From positions 1 through 43,704 of the forward strand of contig CAYONZ010000029.1 of the NCBI GenBank assembly GCA_964405465.1: a DNA stretch of 43,704 nt, read 5' to 3'. Source of the DNA: CAYONZ01 sp964405465. GTDB lineage: Bacteria > Bdellovibrionota > Bdellovibrionia > Bdellovibrionales > JAMPXM01. Shown here piece by piece: positions 1-7,451 of the stretch; positions within the stretch are counted from its first letter, which is position 1; every line of letters begins with the position of its first letter. Both the position numbers and the translations under genes were made by a program. The notes beneath the pieces were generated by a model that worked only from the letters and a program-made list of their open reading frames with translations, did no database searches and was not told the origin of the DNA.

Positions 1-861
1 ACCAGCAGCGGCCGACCTAACCACACCAAGCAGTTGTTCAACTTTGTTTTGCAGCTCTTCTGAAAGTTTCTTTTCTCGCTCGGCATTGGCGCGAATCTCA
101 CGTTCCATAGTGACCGTTGCCGTAATTACCGACCAGCTAACCATGGCTCCAATATAATTTTTGGCATTGTCGTAAAGCGCCACCAAATTCAAATCGAGAA
201 TTTCATCTGACAACTTGATCTGTGCTCGATGCGGAAGGTTCTTGTCATTCGATAGTAGCTTTCTTTGAAACGACGGGTTCTTATGGAAGATATCCATTGA
301 GCTGCCAACCACCTGATCAGCACGGACCGGAATTAGGCGTTCAATCGTTTTTAATGTCTTGAGGGAGCAATCATTCATGTAATAGATCTTACCATCAAGA
401 TCGGCCGCCATGATAGCAACAGGCGCACCCTCAAGCATGTTCATCATCTGTGCAATATGATCTTCCATCTTGATTTTTTCGGTCACTCGCTCCCAATTTA
501 CTAAAAATACACGCTTACCTGAAACCGTGTTCCAGCTCACATTGAGGTCAAGGGTTTCGGGTCCAATTTTAATTCGCGACTGCAAAGGCAGATTGCGCTC
601 TGGGTTTGCCAAAATATTTCTTTGATGCGCGGGATTCTTGTGAAAGATGTCGATACTCTTTCCTGCCAGATTTTCAACTCGATCAGGCAAATATTGTTCG
701 AATGTCTTGAGAGTCTTTTTCGACTGTGGATTCAAATACACCAACGTTAAGTTTTCATCAGCCACCATTAAATTTGTTGGTAGGGTCTCGAACGATGCAA
801 AATCTGCATCTGTGAGTGTTTTTTTAACGCGTGCTTTTGGCTCGGCAGCTCTTTTCGTCAT
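1..861 (-). CDS. Methyl-accepting chemotaxis protein, N-terminal part with tandem PAS domains (cut by window edge)
   Basis: The frame is open from an ATG at 861 to base 1, giving 287 codons with no stop, so the C-terminal signalling half lies outside the window. There are two successive PAS-like modules, roughly residues 20-130 and 145-250. They are internal repeats of each other: both carry a DIFHKNP motif followed by QR and a Leu-rich stretch, and both have a CysTyr-less 'YLN/YMN' strand start. After residue about 255 the sequence becomes charged and coiled-coil like (MEREIRANAEREKKL), as expected before a methyl-accepting signalling domain. No transmembrane segment is visible, so a cytoplasmic receptor is likely. 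Double-PAS soluble receptors of this type are known in delta-proteobacteria and Bdellovibrio. The signalling domain itself is not seen, so a PAS-containing kinase remains possible. Confidence 0.72.
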   Translation of the reverse strand, partial: MTKRAAEPKARVKKTLTDADFASFETLPTNLMVADENLTLVYLNPQSKKTLKTFEQYLPDRVENLAGKSIDIFHKNPAHQRNILANPERNLPLQSRIKIGPETLDLNVSWNTVSGKRVFLVNWERVTEKIKMEDHIAQMMNMLEGAPVAIMAADLDGKIYYMNDCSLKTLKTIERLIPVRADQVVGSSMDIFHKNPSFQRKLLSNDKNLPHRAQIKLSDEILDLNLVALYDNAKNYIGAMVSWSVITATVTMEREIRANAEREKKLSEELQNKVEQLLGVVRSAAAG

Positions 862-905
862 TTTGCAGTCTCCATTTGTATTTGATATTTAAACGTTATG
901 CCGAC

Positions 906-913
906 TTATCGGC
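906..913 (-). promoter_or_regulatory. Sigma-28 (FliA)-like -10 element upstream of the chemotaxis receptor
   Basis: On the minus strand these bases read GCCGATAA, an exact match to the sigma-28 -10 consensus, 45 bp upstream of the receptor ATG. A TAAA -35 box at the usual 15-bp distance is not present, so the promoter is only half supported. The element also forms one arm of a short GCCGA/TCGGC hairpin (900-913). Confidence 0.4.
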
Positions 914-1067
914 AGCCGCAAGACGAGAACCCCTTCAATTGAAGTGCCCAATAAAAATCTAGACCAATGTGAATAATCATACACAGCAAATGTTCCGCAA
1001 ATATTACGACAGACAGCAAATTGTAATAAATAATATTAGTTTACAATAACCTGCTAACAATTCTGGT

Positions 1068-1090
1068 AAAAAAACTCGACCAAAATCGAG
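1068..1090 (-). terminator. Probable intrinsic terminator downstream of the argCJBFR operon
   Basis: On the minus strand CTCGA-TTTTGG-TCGAG forms a 5-bp stem followed directly by seven T. It lies about 200 bases downstream of the argR stop and before the receptor gene. The stem is short, so strength is uncertain. Confidence 0.45.
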
Positions 1091-1286
1091 CACCCAAAAG
1101 TCAATATGTCGCTCTTTCACGACCTAAATCAAATAATGAGGTCCCAATCCAAATAGAAATATTCAATTCGTAGGTCACCGAACTCTAAGTTATACAGTTG
1201 AACCAAGAGGGGCTGGTAAATTGAGGTGCTTTGCCTGCAGGATCGCTGTCTAGAAGCAATCGAATCGATAGCATTGATTGCTACAA

Positions 1287-1754
1287 TTAAATAAGGCTCT
1301 CGCCCAAAACAGTTTCAATTTGTTCGACTGTTTCTGAAATACGAGCGACCTGAGCGGGAGCAACAAAAACAGTGTCATCTCCAGCAATGGTACCTAAAAT
1401 CTCTTCAGGAAGAGAAAAATCAATATGCCGGGCAATCAAAGATGCTGATCCTGGGGTTGTATGGATGACGATTGTAAAACCATTGTGCTTAATGCCCACG
1501 ATATGGTCCTGCAGGCCTTTCGCAGTGGATATCGGTGCCGACTCTGCCGAGGTACGATAGACCGTGCGCCCAGAGGCATCAATGGTTTTCATTGCACCAA
1601 TACGACGTAGATCACGTGAGATAGTGCTTTGAGTGACATTGAATTTCAAACGCTCAAGTTCCTCACGCAATTCATCTTGCGTGCTCGCGCGCTTTTGCTT
1701 CAAAAGCTTCTTGAGCGCATCAAGTCTTGATTGTGATTCACTAAGTCCACTCAT
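1287..1754 (-). CDS. argR: Arginine repressor ArgR
   Basis: 155 residues, normal for ArgR. The N-terminal winged helix-turn-helix carries the TQSTISRDLRRIG recognition motif at about 41-53. The C-terminal hexamerisation and arginine-binding domain carries HTTPGSA and the GTIAGDDTVFV motif near 121-133, which supplies the Asp pair that binds arginine. The family represses arg genes (and sometimes activates catabolism) by binding 18-bp ARG boxes when arginine is abundant. It is the last gene of the argC-J-B-F-R operon, 7 bp after argF, with AGGA ahead of the ATG. Being inside the operon it represses, it is probably autoregulated. Palindromes of ARG-box size lie between argC and argG. Confidence 0.96.
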   Translation of the reverse strand: MSGLSESQSRLDALKKLLKQKRASTQDELREELERLKFNVTQSTISRDLRRIGAMKTIDASGRTVYRTSAESAPISTAKGLQDHIVGIKHNGFTIVIHTTPGSASLIARHIDFSLPEEILGTIAGDDTVFVAPAQVARISETVEQIETVLGESLI

Positions 1755-1761
1755 AAAATCC

Positions 1762-2688
1762 TCACTTCGACATCATTCCAACCAAAAGTGCTTTCTGGGC
1801 ATGCAATCGATTTTCACTCTGTTGAAATAAAACGGCATTTTCAGAATCAGCAACCGTCTCGGTGATTTCTTTTCCGCGAACCATTGGCATACAGTGCATG
1901 ATCGCGGCTCGCGCATCAGCATGCCCACAAAGCTCTTCATTAACTTGATAATCGCCAAATACTTTCTCTCGATCGTTTTCTTCTTCTTCAAATCCCATAC
2001 TAGTCCACACATCCGTATAGATGGCGTTAGCACCGGTCACGGCCTTTATAGGGTCAGTTGTCCCAACAACCTGACCGCCACCTTCTTTGGCTCTTGATTT
2101 GGCCTGACGTAAAATGAACGCATTGGGCTCATAGCCCGTTGGACACGCATAGTGAACTTCAATTCCCAAGTAAGGAGCAAGCAACATTAAACTATGCAAA
2201 ACATTGTTACCATCACCGACATACGCAAGCTTCAAACCCTTCAAATAACCATAGCGCTGTTGCAAAGTTTGAATATCGGCTAAAGCCTGACAGGGATGAT
2301 GAGCATCTGACAATCCATTGATAATTGGAATCGATGTCTTTTTAACCATGCGCTCAAGATTGGAATGCTCATGCGTACGCATCATCACAGCATGACAGTA
2401 CCCAGCTAATACTTGAATCGTGTCTTCTGGTTCCTCTTTTTTTCGAACGGTGCTCATCAGCTCTACGACCTGGCCACCCAACTCTTGTGTCGCCACAGTA
2501 AAACTCACTCGAGTTCGCAAAGATGGTTTTTCAAATAGCAAAGCAATATGTCGACCAGCCAAGACCTGAGGAGACTGTCCCTCACGCCTTTGCACACGCA
2601 ACTCTTCGGCATACGCAATCAGCTGAGCCAATTCCTCGCGACTGATTTCTGTACCGGTTAAAAAGTGATTGGTCTTGAGCTTAAGCAT
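1762..2688 (-). CDS. argF: Ornithine carbamoyltransferase
   Basis: Transfers the carbamoyl group from carbamoyl phosphate to ornithine, giving citrulline. The frame is open further upstream to 2787, but I choose the ATG at 2688. A strong GGAGGA ribosome site lies 5 bases before it, and the resulting 308 residues match the family length. The longer start would add 33 residues that lie wholly inside argB. Visible motifs are the carbamoyl-phosphate loop FEKPSLRTRVSF, HPCQALAD, the ornithine-binding DVWTSMG, and the catalytic HCMP (family HCLP) followed by RGKEIT. The start overlaps the argB stop by 8 bases, implying translational coupling. N-acetylornithine carbamoyltransferase is less likely, since argJ already makes free ornithine. 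Confidence 0.95.
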   Translation of the reverse strand: MLKLKTNHFLTGTEISREELAQLIAYAEELRVQRREGQSPQVLAGRHIALLFEKPSLRTRVSFTVATQELGGQVVELMSTVRKKEEPEDTIQVLAGYCHAVMMRTHEHSNLERMVKKTSIPIINGLSDAHHPCQALADIQTLQQRYGYLKGLKLAYVGDGNNVLHSLMLLAPYLGIEVHYACPTGYEPNAFILRQAKSRAKEGGGQVVGTTDPIKAVTGANAIYTDVWTSMGFEEEENDREKVFGDYQVNEELCGHADARAAIMHCMPMVRGKEITETVADSENAVLFQQSENRLHAQKALLVGMMSK

Positions 2689-3562
2689 TGGCTCCTCCGT
2701 CGGACGATCGCGAACGCAATCGACAAACGGTTCCAACTCCTTGATCCGTAAAGAGCTCTTCGATGAGCCCATGTGGACGACGTGCATTTAAAATATGAAT
2801 ATCAGTCACTTTATTTTTCAAGGCATGGATGATGGTTTGGGTCTTAGCAAGCATTCCACCACTCACCACACCTGTCTCAATTAAATTCTCCAAATCACCA
2901 GCATCAAGTTGCGGAATCAAAGTTTTTTCTTTGTTCAAAATTCCATCTTGATCTGTCAAAAACAAAACCTTCGTTATTCCCATGGCAATCGCGATATTCA
3001 CTGCTGCCCAATCCGCATTAATATTAAATGCTTCTCCAGATTTTCCAAATCCGATAGGCGAAATCACAGGTACCGCACGAATTCCGCTCTCTACTCGCAA
3101 TCCCATCATCGCATCAATCAGTGCTGTATTTACTTTTTCAATTGCGCCGACTTGCCCGAGTTTTACATTCGACTGCTTACAAACCAAGGTGCCAGCATCA
3201 ACACCCGAAAGCCCTGCCGCTCGCACTCCGACCGAGTTCAAGGCCTTAACAATACGCCGATTCACCAATCCACAAAGAGTCATTTCGATGACTTCCATCA
3301 TTTCAAGCGTGGTTTTACGTTGACCATCAATGAACTCCCACTGAATTCCCTTTGATGTGAGTTCTTGATTGATCGCAGGACCTCCTCCATGAACAATGAC
3401 AACATTTACACCAACAGAACGAATTGCATAGATGTCTTCACAAATCGCATGCACGAGATCCATATCTTGAAGGGCTGCCCCTCCAAGCTTGATCAAGACT
3501 GTTGAGCCAGAGAAATCTTTGACATAGGCGAGTGTTGAGAGAACCTTGTTAATTTCGCTCAT
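2681..3562 (-). CDS. argB: Acetylglutamate kinase
   Basis: Phosphorylates N-acetylglutamate, the second step of arginine synthesis. The protein has 293 residues of the amino-acid kinase fold. It shows the N-terminal LIKLGGAAL phosphate-binding strand-loop, the VHGGGPAIN glycine-rich loop, the NADWAAVNIAIAMG substrate/nucleotide region and LTDQDGIL. An N-terminal extension of about 15 residues before the first strand (MSEINKVLSTLAYVK) resembles the N-terminal helix that makes arginine-sensitive hexameric kinases, so feedback inhibition is plausible but is inference. It overlaps argJ by 4 bases (ATGA) and argF by 8. Confidence 0.96.
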   Translation of the reverse strand: MSEINKVLSTLAYVKDFSGSTVLIKLGGAALQDMDLVHAICEDIYAIRSVGVNVVIVHGGGPAINQELTSKGIQWEFIDGQRKTTLEMMEVIEMTLCGLVNRRIVKALNSVGVRAAGLSGVDAGTLVCKQSNVKLGQVGAIEKVNTALIDAMMGLRVESGIRAVPVISPIGFGKSGEAFNINADWAAVNIAIAMGITKVLFLTDQDGILNKEKTLIPQLDAGDLENLIETGVVSGGMLAKTQTIIHALKNKVTDIHILNARRPHGLIEELFTDQGVGTVCRLRSRSSDGGANA

Positions 3563-4755
3563 GAGTACTCCGCATTGATATCGACATATTTTTTAGAAAG
3601 GTCACAGCCCCACGCCGTGACATCGACGTTTCCTGACTTCAAAGAAATCTCGACTTCAATTTTATTTGCTTTCAATGTCTGGCGAGCCTCATCACGATTG
3701 AACGCAACTGGTGCTCCATTTTCAAAAAGCAATTTGCCTTGCATTCGCAAATCCATCTTTTCAAGAATCGCCGCTGGGACACCTTCGGCACCTAGGCGCG
3801 CCAAGATTCGACCCCAATTTGGATCTTCTCCATGCATAGCCGACTTAATCAATGGACTAATCGTGATGCCACGTGCAGCTTTGCGAGCCATTGCAACTTC
3901 AGGCGCGCCAGTTAACGTAACCTCGATTAACTTCGTTGCACCTTCACCATCAATCGCAATAGCCTGAGCCAAAACCTGCGCCACTTCATTAAGGGCTTTT
4001 CTGAATTTAGCCACATCTTCGCCGGTGGTAAGAGCAACACCCGACGCACCATTGGCCATCAAGAAAACGCAATCATTCGTCGATGTATCACCGTCTACAC
4101 TGATCATATTAAAACTCAAGTCAGTGGCATCTTTCAAATAAGTTTGCGCCTGGTCCACCGTCAACTTCACATCAGTTAAAAGATACCCGAGCATTGTCGC
4201 CATATTCGGATGAATCATTCCAGAACCTTTGCAGATCCCAGTGATTCGAACTGTTCCGCCACTGAGCTCCACCGTTTCGGTCACTGTTTTTGGAACAAGG
4301 TCAGTTGTTAAAATTGCCAAAGCAAACCCTTCAGCGGTTTCTTGAGCTCGTTCGATCAACTCTGGTATCGCACTTTTAATTTTTTCAACGTCAAGGTGCT
4401 GACCAATAACACCTGTCGAGGCTGTCAAGACCTGACGAGGCAAGCACTCAAGTTCAGTCGCCACGGCGAAAGCCATTTCTTTATTATTGGTGATTCCCAT
4501 CATTCCAGTCGCAGCATTGGCTTGACCCGAATTGGTAATAATCGCGTGCACAGACTCGCTTGGCAAAAGGGCTTGTGAATATAAAATCGGTGCAGCTTTA
4601 CATTCATTTTTCGTGAACACGCCACTGGTGACAGCTGCGGGTTCTGAAATGATAAGCCCCACATCTGGCCGATACCTCCGCACACCACAATTGACGCCGC
4701 TTGCAGTGAAGCCTTTTGGAAGTGGGGTTCGCGAAATTCCAGGTCCTGGTGTCAT
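3559..4755 (-). CDS. argJ: Glutamate N-acetyltransferase / ornithine acetyltransferase
   Basis: Recycles the acetyl group from N-acetylornithine to glutamate; bifunctional members also use acetyl-CoA for the first step. 398 residues, normal size. The self-cleavage motif NMATMLGYL places the catalytic nucleophile at Thr187, which becomes the N terminus of the beta chain. TASTGVIG (about 111-118) supplies the oxyanion-hole region, and the C terminus (VDINAEYS) matches the family. It overlaps both argC and argB by 4 bases (ATGA). No argA, argE or argD is visible in the window, so the acetyl cycle relies on ArgJ, and the aminotransferase must be encoded elsewhere. Confidence 0.95.
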   Translation of the reverse strand: MTPGPGISRTPLPKGFTASGVNCGVRRYRPDVGLIISEPAAVTSGVFTKNECKAAPILYSQALLPSESVHAIITNSGQANAATGMMGITNNKEMAFAVATELECLPRQVLTASTGVIGQHLDVEKIKSAIPELIERAQETAEGFALAILTTDLVPKTVTETVELSGGTVRITGICKGSGMIHPNMATMLGYLLTDVKLTVDQAQTYLKDATDLSFNMISVDGDTSTNDCVFLMANGASGVALTTGEDVAKFRKALNEVAQVLAQAIAIDGEGATKLIEVTLTGAPEVAMARKAARGITISPLIKSAMHGEDPNWGRILARLGAEGVPAAILEKMDLRMQGKLLFENGAPVAFNRDEARQTLKANKIEVEISLKSGNVDVTAWGCDLSKKYVDINAEYS

Positions 4756-5921
4756 AGCACACCCTCCATTTCAATCAGAGCTGTTTCAACGGGCCAACCA
4801 AAAATCGTATTGAGATTTTCAACAGCCTGCCCAGCTGCTCCTTTAATCAGGTTATCGATCAGTGAAAAAACATATACTTTGTTGTCTACAATTTGATAAG
4901 TGATCTGCGTGCGCGCACTGCCAACCACGCGCTTGAGTGAAAGCAGCTTTTCGCCGTCACGAAGCGGTCTTACTTGCGCCAAAGGATAGCCTTCAAATGC
5001 CGCTGCGAAAGCAGCCACCACTTGCGCTTCCAATTTTTGGGTGCTTTCTTTTGCCGTGCCCGCTTGAGCTCCTTCATTTGGAGTACCTTTTTGAATTGCC
5101 AGAGACAAACCCGCTGGCGACAACTTAAAATACAAAGCCGCGATGATTCCACGTCGTGTACTGAGCAGTGATGTCGTCATCATTGGATCAATTGAAACTC
5201 CAGAGTACTTTTGCACATACTCACAAATCTCAGGCAAATGCTGATGCTGACCCACTCTGTAAGGCAAACACTCGCCATCCACTTCAGTAAACAATAAATT
5301 TTCGGCGGCTTTACGACCAGCACCAGAAGTACCCGACTTCGCATCAATCACCATCGAAGACGCTTCAACAAGCCCAGACTTCAAAAGTGGAATGGCAGCC
5401 AACATAATCGCGGTCGCATAGCAACCCGGGTTCGAAATTAAAACCGGAGATTTTCTATTAACAGCAGCTTGCACTTCTCGTTGGGCAAAAGGCGACAAGC
5501 CAAAAACAGCTTCGCCAACCAAGTCGAGCGCCTTATGTTCAATCTTATACCACTTCTGAAAACGCTCACGACGGATCGACTCATCACCTTGTTGCAGGCG
5601 AAATGCTCCGCTTAAATCAATCACATGACATCCAGCTCGCAAAAGTTCAGGAGCTAAGTCGATTGAAACCTCATGAGGGGTCGCCAAAAAAACCACTTTA
5701 TAGTCACGAGCCTCAAGCGCCAGATTCTCCATCTTGCCTGTCGCCACTTCGGCGGCACCTTTGTCGCTCATATAATCTGAAAGTCTGAAATCACCGGTGG
5801 CATACACTTTACGGAGCGCAATTTGCGGATGCTTAGACAAAATACGGCACAATTCAAGGCCGGTATAGCCCCGGGCTCCTACAACTGCGACTGCTATTTT
5901 TGCGACCTCTTTCGTGCCCAT
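4752..5921 (-). CDS. argC: N-acetyl-gamma-glutamyl-phosphate reductase
   Basis: NADPH-dependent reduction of N-acetylglutamyl phosphate to the semialdehyde. First gene of the minus-strand arg operon. An AGAGGA ribosome site precedes the ATG. The Rossmann motif VVGARGYTG lies at 13-21, ATPHEVS near 80, the catalytic Cys167 in SNPGCYAT, and the conserved GQHQHLPEI at 224-232. At 389 residues it is about 40 longer than typical. The extra length is a Gly/Ala/Glu/Lys-rich insertion at about 277-300 (KGTPNEGAQAGTAKESTQ), in the second half of the protein. The catalytic residues are intact, so it should be functional. Confidence 0.95.
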   Translation of the reverse strand: MGTKEVAKIAVAVVGARGYTGLELCRILSKHPQIALRKVYATGDFRLSDYMSDKGAAEVATGKMENLALEARDYKVVFLATPHEVSIDLAPELLRAGCHVIDLSGAFRLQQGDESIRRERFQKWYKIEHKALDLVGEAVFGLSPFAQREVQAAVNRKSPVLISNPGCYATAIMLAAIPLLKSGLVEASSMVIDAKSGTSGAGRKAAENLLFTEVDGECLPYRVGQHQHLPEICEYVQKYSGVSIDPMMTTSLLSTRRGIIAALYFKLSPAGLSLAIQKGTPNEGAQAGTAKESTQKLEAQVVAAFAAAFEGYPLAQVRPLRDGEKLLSLKRVVGSARTQITYQIVDNKVYVFSLIDNLIKGAAGQAVENLNTIFGWPVETALIEMEGVL

Positions 5922-5960
5922 TTCATCCTCTCATAAGGAGCAAATACTTTAAAAACACCC

Positions 5961-5984
5961 GTGCATAATCCAGTGGCTATGCAC
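5961..5984. repeat. Inverted repeat GTGCATA-N10-TATGCAC
   Basis: Perfect 7-bp arms, 37-60 bp upstream of the argC start. The half-sites resemble those in the two candidate ARG boxes nearby but are spaced wider (N12 between TGCAT and ATGCA), so this may be two half-boxes and not a single operator. Confidence 0.45.
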
Positions 5985-6000
5985 AGTTTCTACTCATAAT

Positions 6001-6018
6001 TATGCGTGAATGCGCATA
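6001..6018. promoter_or_regulatory. Candidate ArgR operator (ARG box) 1
   Basis: TATGCG-TGAATG-CGCATA is an 18-bp palindrome with 6-bp arms. Its TG(N3)-N4-(N3)CA layout matches the ARG-box geometry. It lies 80-97 bp upstream of argC. Binding by the ArgR encoded in the operon is inferred. Confidence 0.45.
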
Positions 6019-6074
6019 TTTATGTAATAAAATGCCTGCGTCAACCAAAATAAAATCATTTGTGCCCAAGGCGT

Positions 6075-6102
6075 GTTGCATATATATGCATGTCATTGCA
6101 TT
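6075..6102. promoter_or_regulatory. Candidate overlapping ArgR operators (ARG boxes) 2 and 3
   Basis: TGCAT-ATAT-ATGCA (6077-6090) is a perfect palindrome with the exact 5-4-5 ARG-box spacing. A second near-perfect copy, TGCAT-GTCA-TTGCA (6087-6100), overlaps it, shifted by 10 bp. They lie about 150-175 bp upstream of argG. TGCAT half-sites in place of TGAAT are known for ARG boxes in some bacteria such as Streptomyces. Confidence 0.5.
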
Positions 6103-6248
6103 TTACATTCTAACACTCAACTTGAGCCATTTGATGGCCTCCTGCTTGCACACAGTAAGCGGAGATACTGCAAAATTAAGGCTCAAATCGACCTGTCGAT
6201 TGATTAAACCGCCAAAAGCTGGGGCGAAAAACTGGCTAGGAGATTCAT

Positions 6249-7448
6249 ATGAAGAAAGTTGTGCTCGTCTACTCTGGTGGCCTCGATACCTCGATTTGTA
6301 TTCCACTTATGCGTGAGGAATACGGCTACGAAAAAGTCATCACCGTGACAGTTGATGTGGGTCAACCCAAAGAAGATATTGATCAGGCCGAAGAAAAGGC
6401 AAAAATTCTTGGTACTGAACATTACACTGTTGATGCCAAAAACGAATTTGCTAAAGACTATTGCTTTAAATCAGTCCAAGCCAACGGCTACTACCAAGGC
6501 TATCCAATGAGCACATCGATCGCACGCCCTATCATTGCATCAAAGGCGGTTGAGGTGGCCAAAAAATTGGGAGCCAACGCTTTTGCACATGGATGCACAG
6601 GAAAAGGCAATGATCAGTTTCGTATTGAATTCGCCATTCGTAGCCTCATGCCAAATGCTGAGATTCATGCGCCAGTGCGCGAGCGCAACATGACTCGAAG
6701 TTGGGAGATTGACTACGCTAAACAAAAAGGTGTTCCAATAGCTCAAAGTATTGAAAAAATCTGGTCGATCGACGAAAACCTCTGGGGCCGCTCGATCGAG
6801 GGCGGGCGCCTTGAAGAACCCGACTTCACTCCTCCTGAAGAAATTTTTAAATGGACGAAGAGTCCATATGATGCTGCCGACAAGGCCGTCGAAATTAAAT
6901 TGGAATTCGAAAACGGAATGCCTGTCGCGATCAATGGTAAATCCTATGCACCAGCAGCTCTGGTGATGGAAATGAATAAATTGGCGGGCGACAATGCCAT
7001 CGGTCGAATTGACATTATGGAAGACCGAATGCTTGGTCTTAAAGTTCGTGAAAACTACGAGTGCCCAGGGTCAACTGTAATTTTGGAAGCACACAAAGCA
7101 CTTGAAGCTTTGGTGCTCACACGCGAAGAATTGCGTTTCAAACATATTGTTGACCAAGAGTGGAGCCGCTTGGCCTACGAGGGCGCCTGGTATGACCCAT
7201 TCAAACAAGACCTCGAAGCCTTTATCCAAGCGACTCAATCACGCGTGAATGGATATGTCAGGCTGCGTTTGTACAAAGGTAATATGCAAGTACTTGGTCG
7301 CGTGAGCCCATGGGCACTTTACTCAGAAGAAATGGCATCGTTTGACACCACTACTTTTGATCAACGTGAAAGCACAGGAACTGTGAAAAACTTTGGTCTC
7401 CAAGCAAGAATGTTTTTTCATCTTTTAGAGAAAAATAAAAAGGCATAA
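6249..7448 (+). CDS. argG: Argininosuccinate synthase
   Basis: ATP-dependent ligation of citrulline and aspartate. 399 residues, the usual size for the bacterial short form. The N-terminal PP-loop YSGGLDTSI is at 8-16. The citrulline/aspartate-binding regions are represented by STSIARPIIA and GCTGKGNDQ (about 115-123), and DENLWGRSIEGG is present. AGGAG lies 7 bases before the ATG. It is the first gene of the plus-strand argGH pair, 3 bp ahead of argH, and divergent from argC across the ARG-box region. Confidence 0.97.
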   Translation: MKKVVLVYSGGLDTSICIPLMREEYGYEKVITVTVDVGQPKEDIDQAEEKAKILGTEHYTVDAKNEFAKDYCFKSVQANGYYQGYPMSTSIARPIIASKAVEVAKKLGANAFAHGCTGKGNDQFRIEFAIRSLMPNAEIHAPVRERNMTRSWEIDYAKQKGVPIAQSIEKIWSIDENLWGRSIEGGRLEEPDFTPPEEIFKWTKSPYDAADKAVEIKLEFENGMPVAINGKSYAPAALVMEMNKLAGDNAIGRIDIMEDRMLGLKVRENYECPGSTVILEAHKALEALVLTREELRFKHIVDQEWSRLAYEGAWYDPFKQDLEAFIQATQSRVNGYVRLRLYKGNMQVLGRVSPWALYSEEMASFDTTTFDQRESTGTVKNFGLQARMFFHLLEKNKKA

Positions 7449-7451
7449 GTT

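Larger units (their letters stand above)
862..1286. other. AT-rich intergenic region between argR and the chemotaxis receptor
   Basis: No convincing gene is seen in these 425 bases. The region holds the sigma-28-like element, a probable minus-strand terminator (1068-1090), an inverted repeat GACCT/AGGTC (1121-1143), and an inverted repeat AGCAATC/GATTGCT (1255-1282) directly after the argR stop. The last could form the 3' end of the arg transcript but has no U-run. Confidence 0.5.
5922..6248. promoter_or_regulatory. Divergent argC/argG control region
   Basis: 327 bases with no gene, separating the argCJBFR and argGH transcripts. It holds at least four palindromic elements built on TGCAT/ATGCA-type half-sites (listed separately) and a weak hairpin in the argG leader (about 6142-6162). 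I cannot assign -35/-10 boxes with confidence on either strand. Confidence 0.6.

Noticed and set aside
2689..2787. 33-residue N-terminal extension of ArgF
   Set aside because: It lies wholly inside argB; the ATG at 2688 has a strong GGAGGA site and gives the normal family length.
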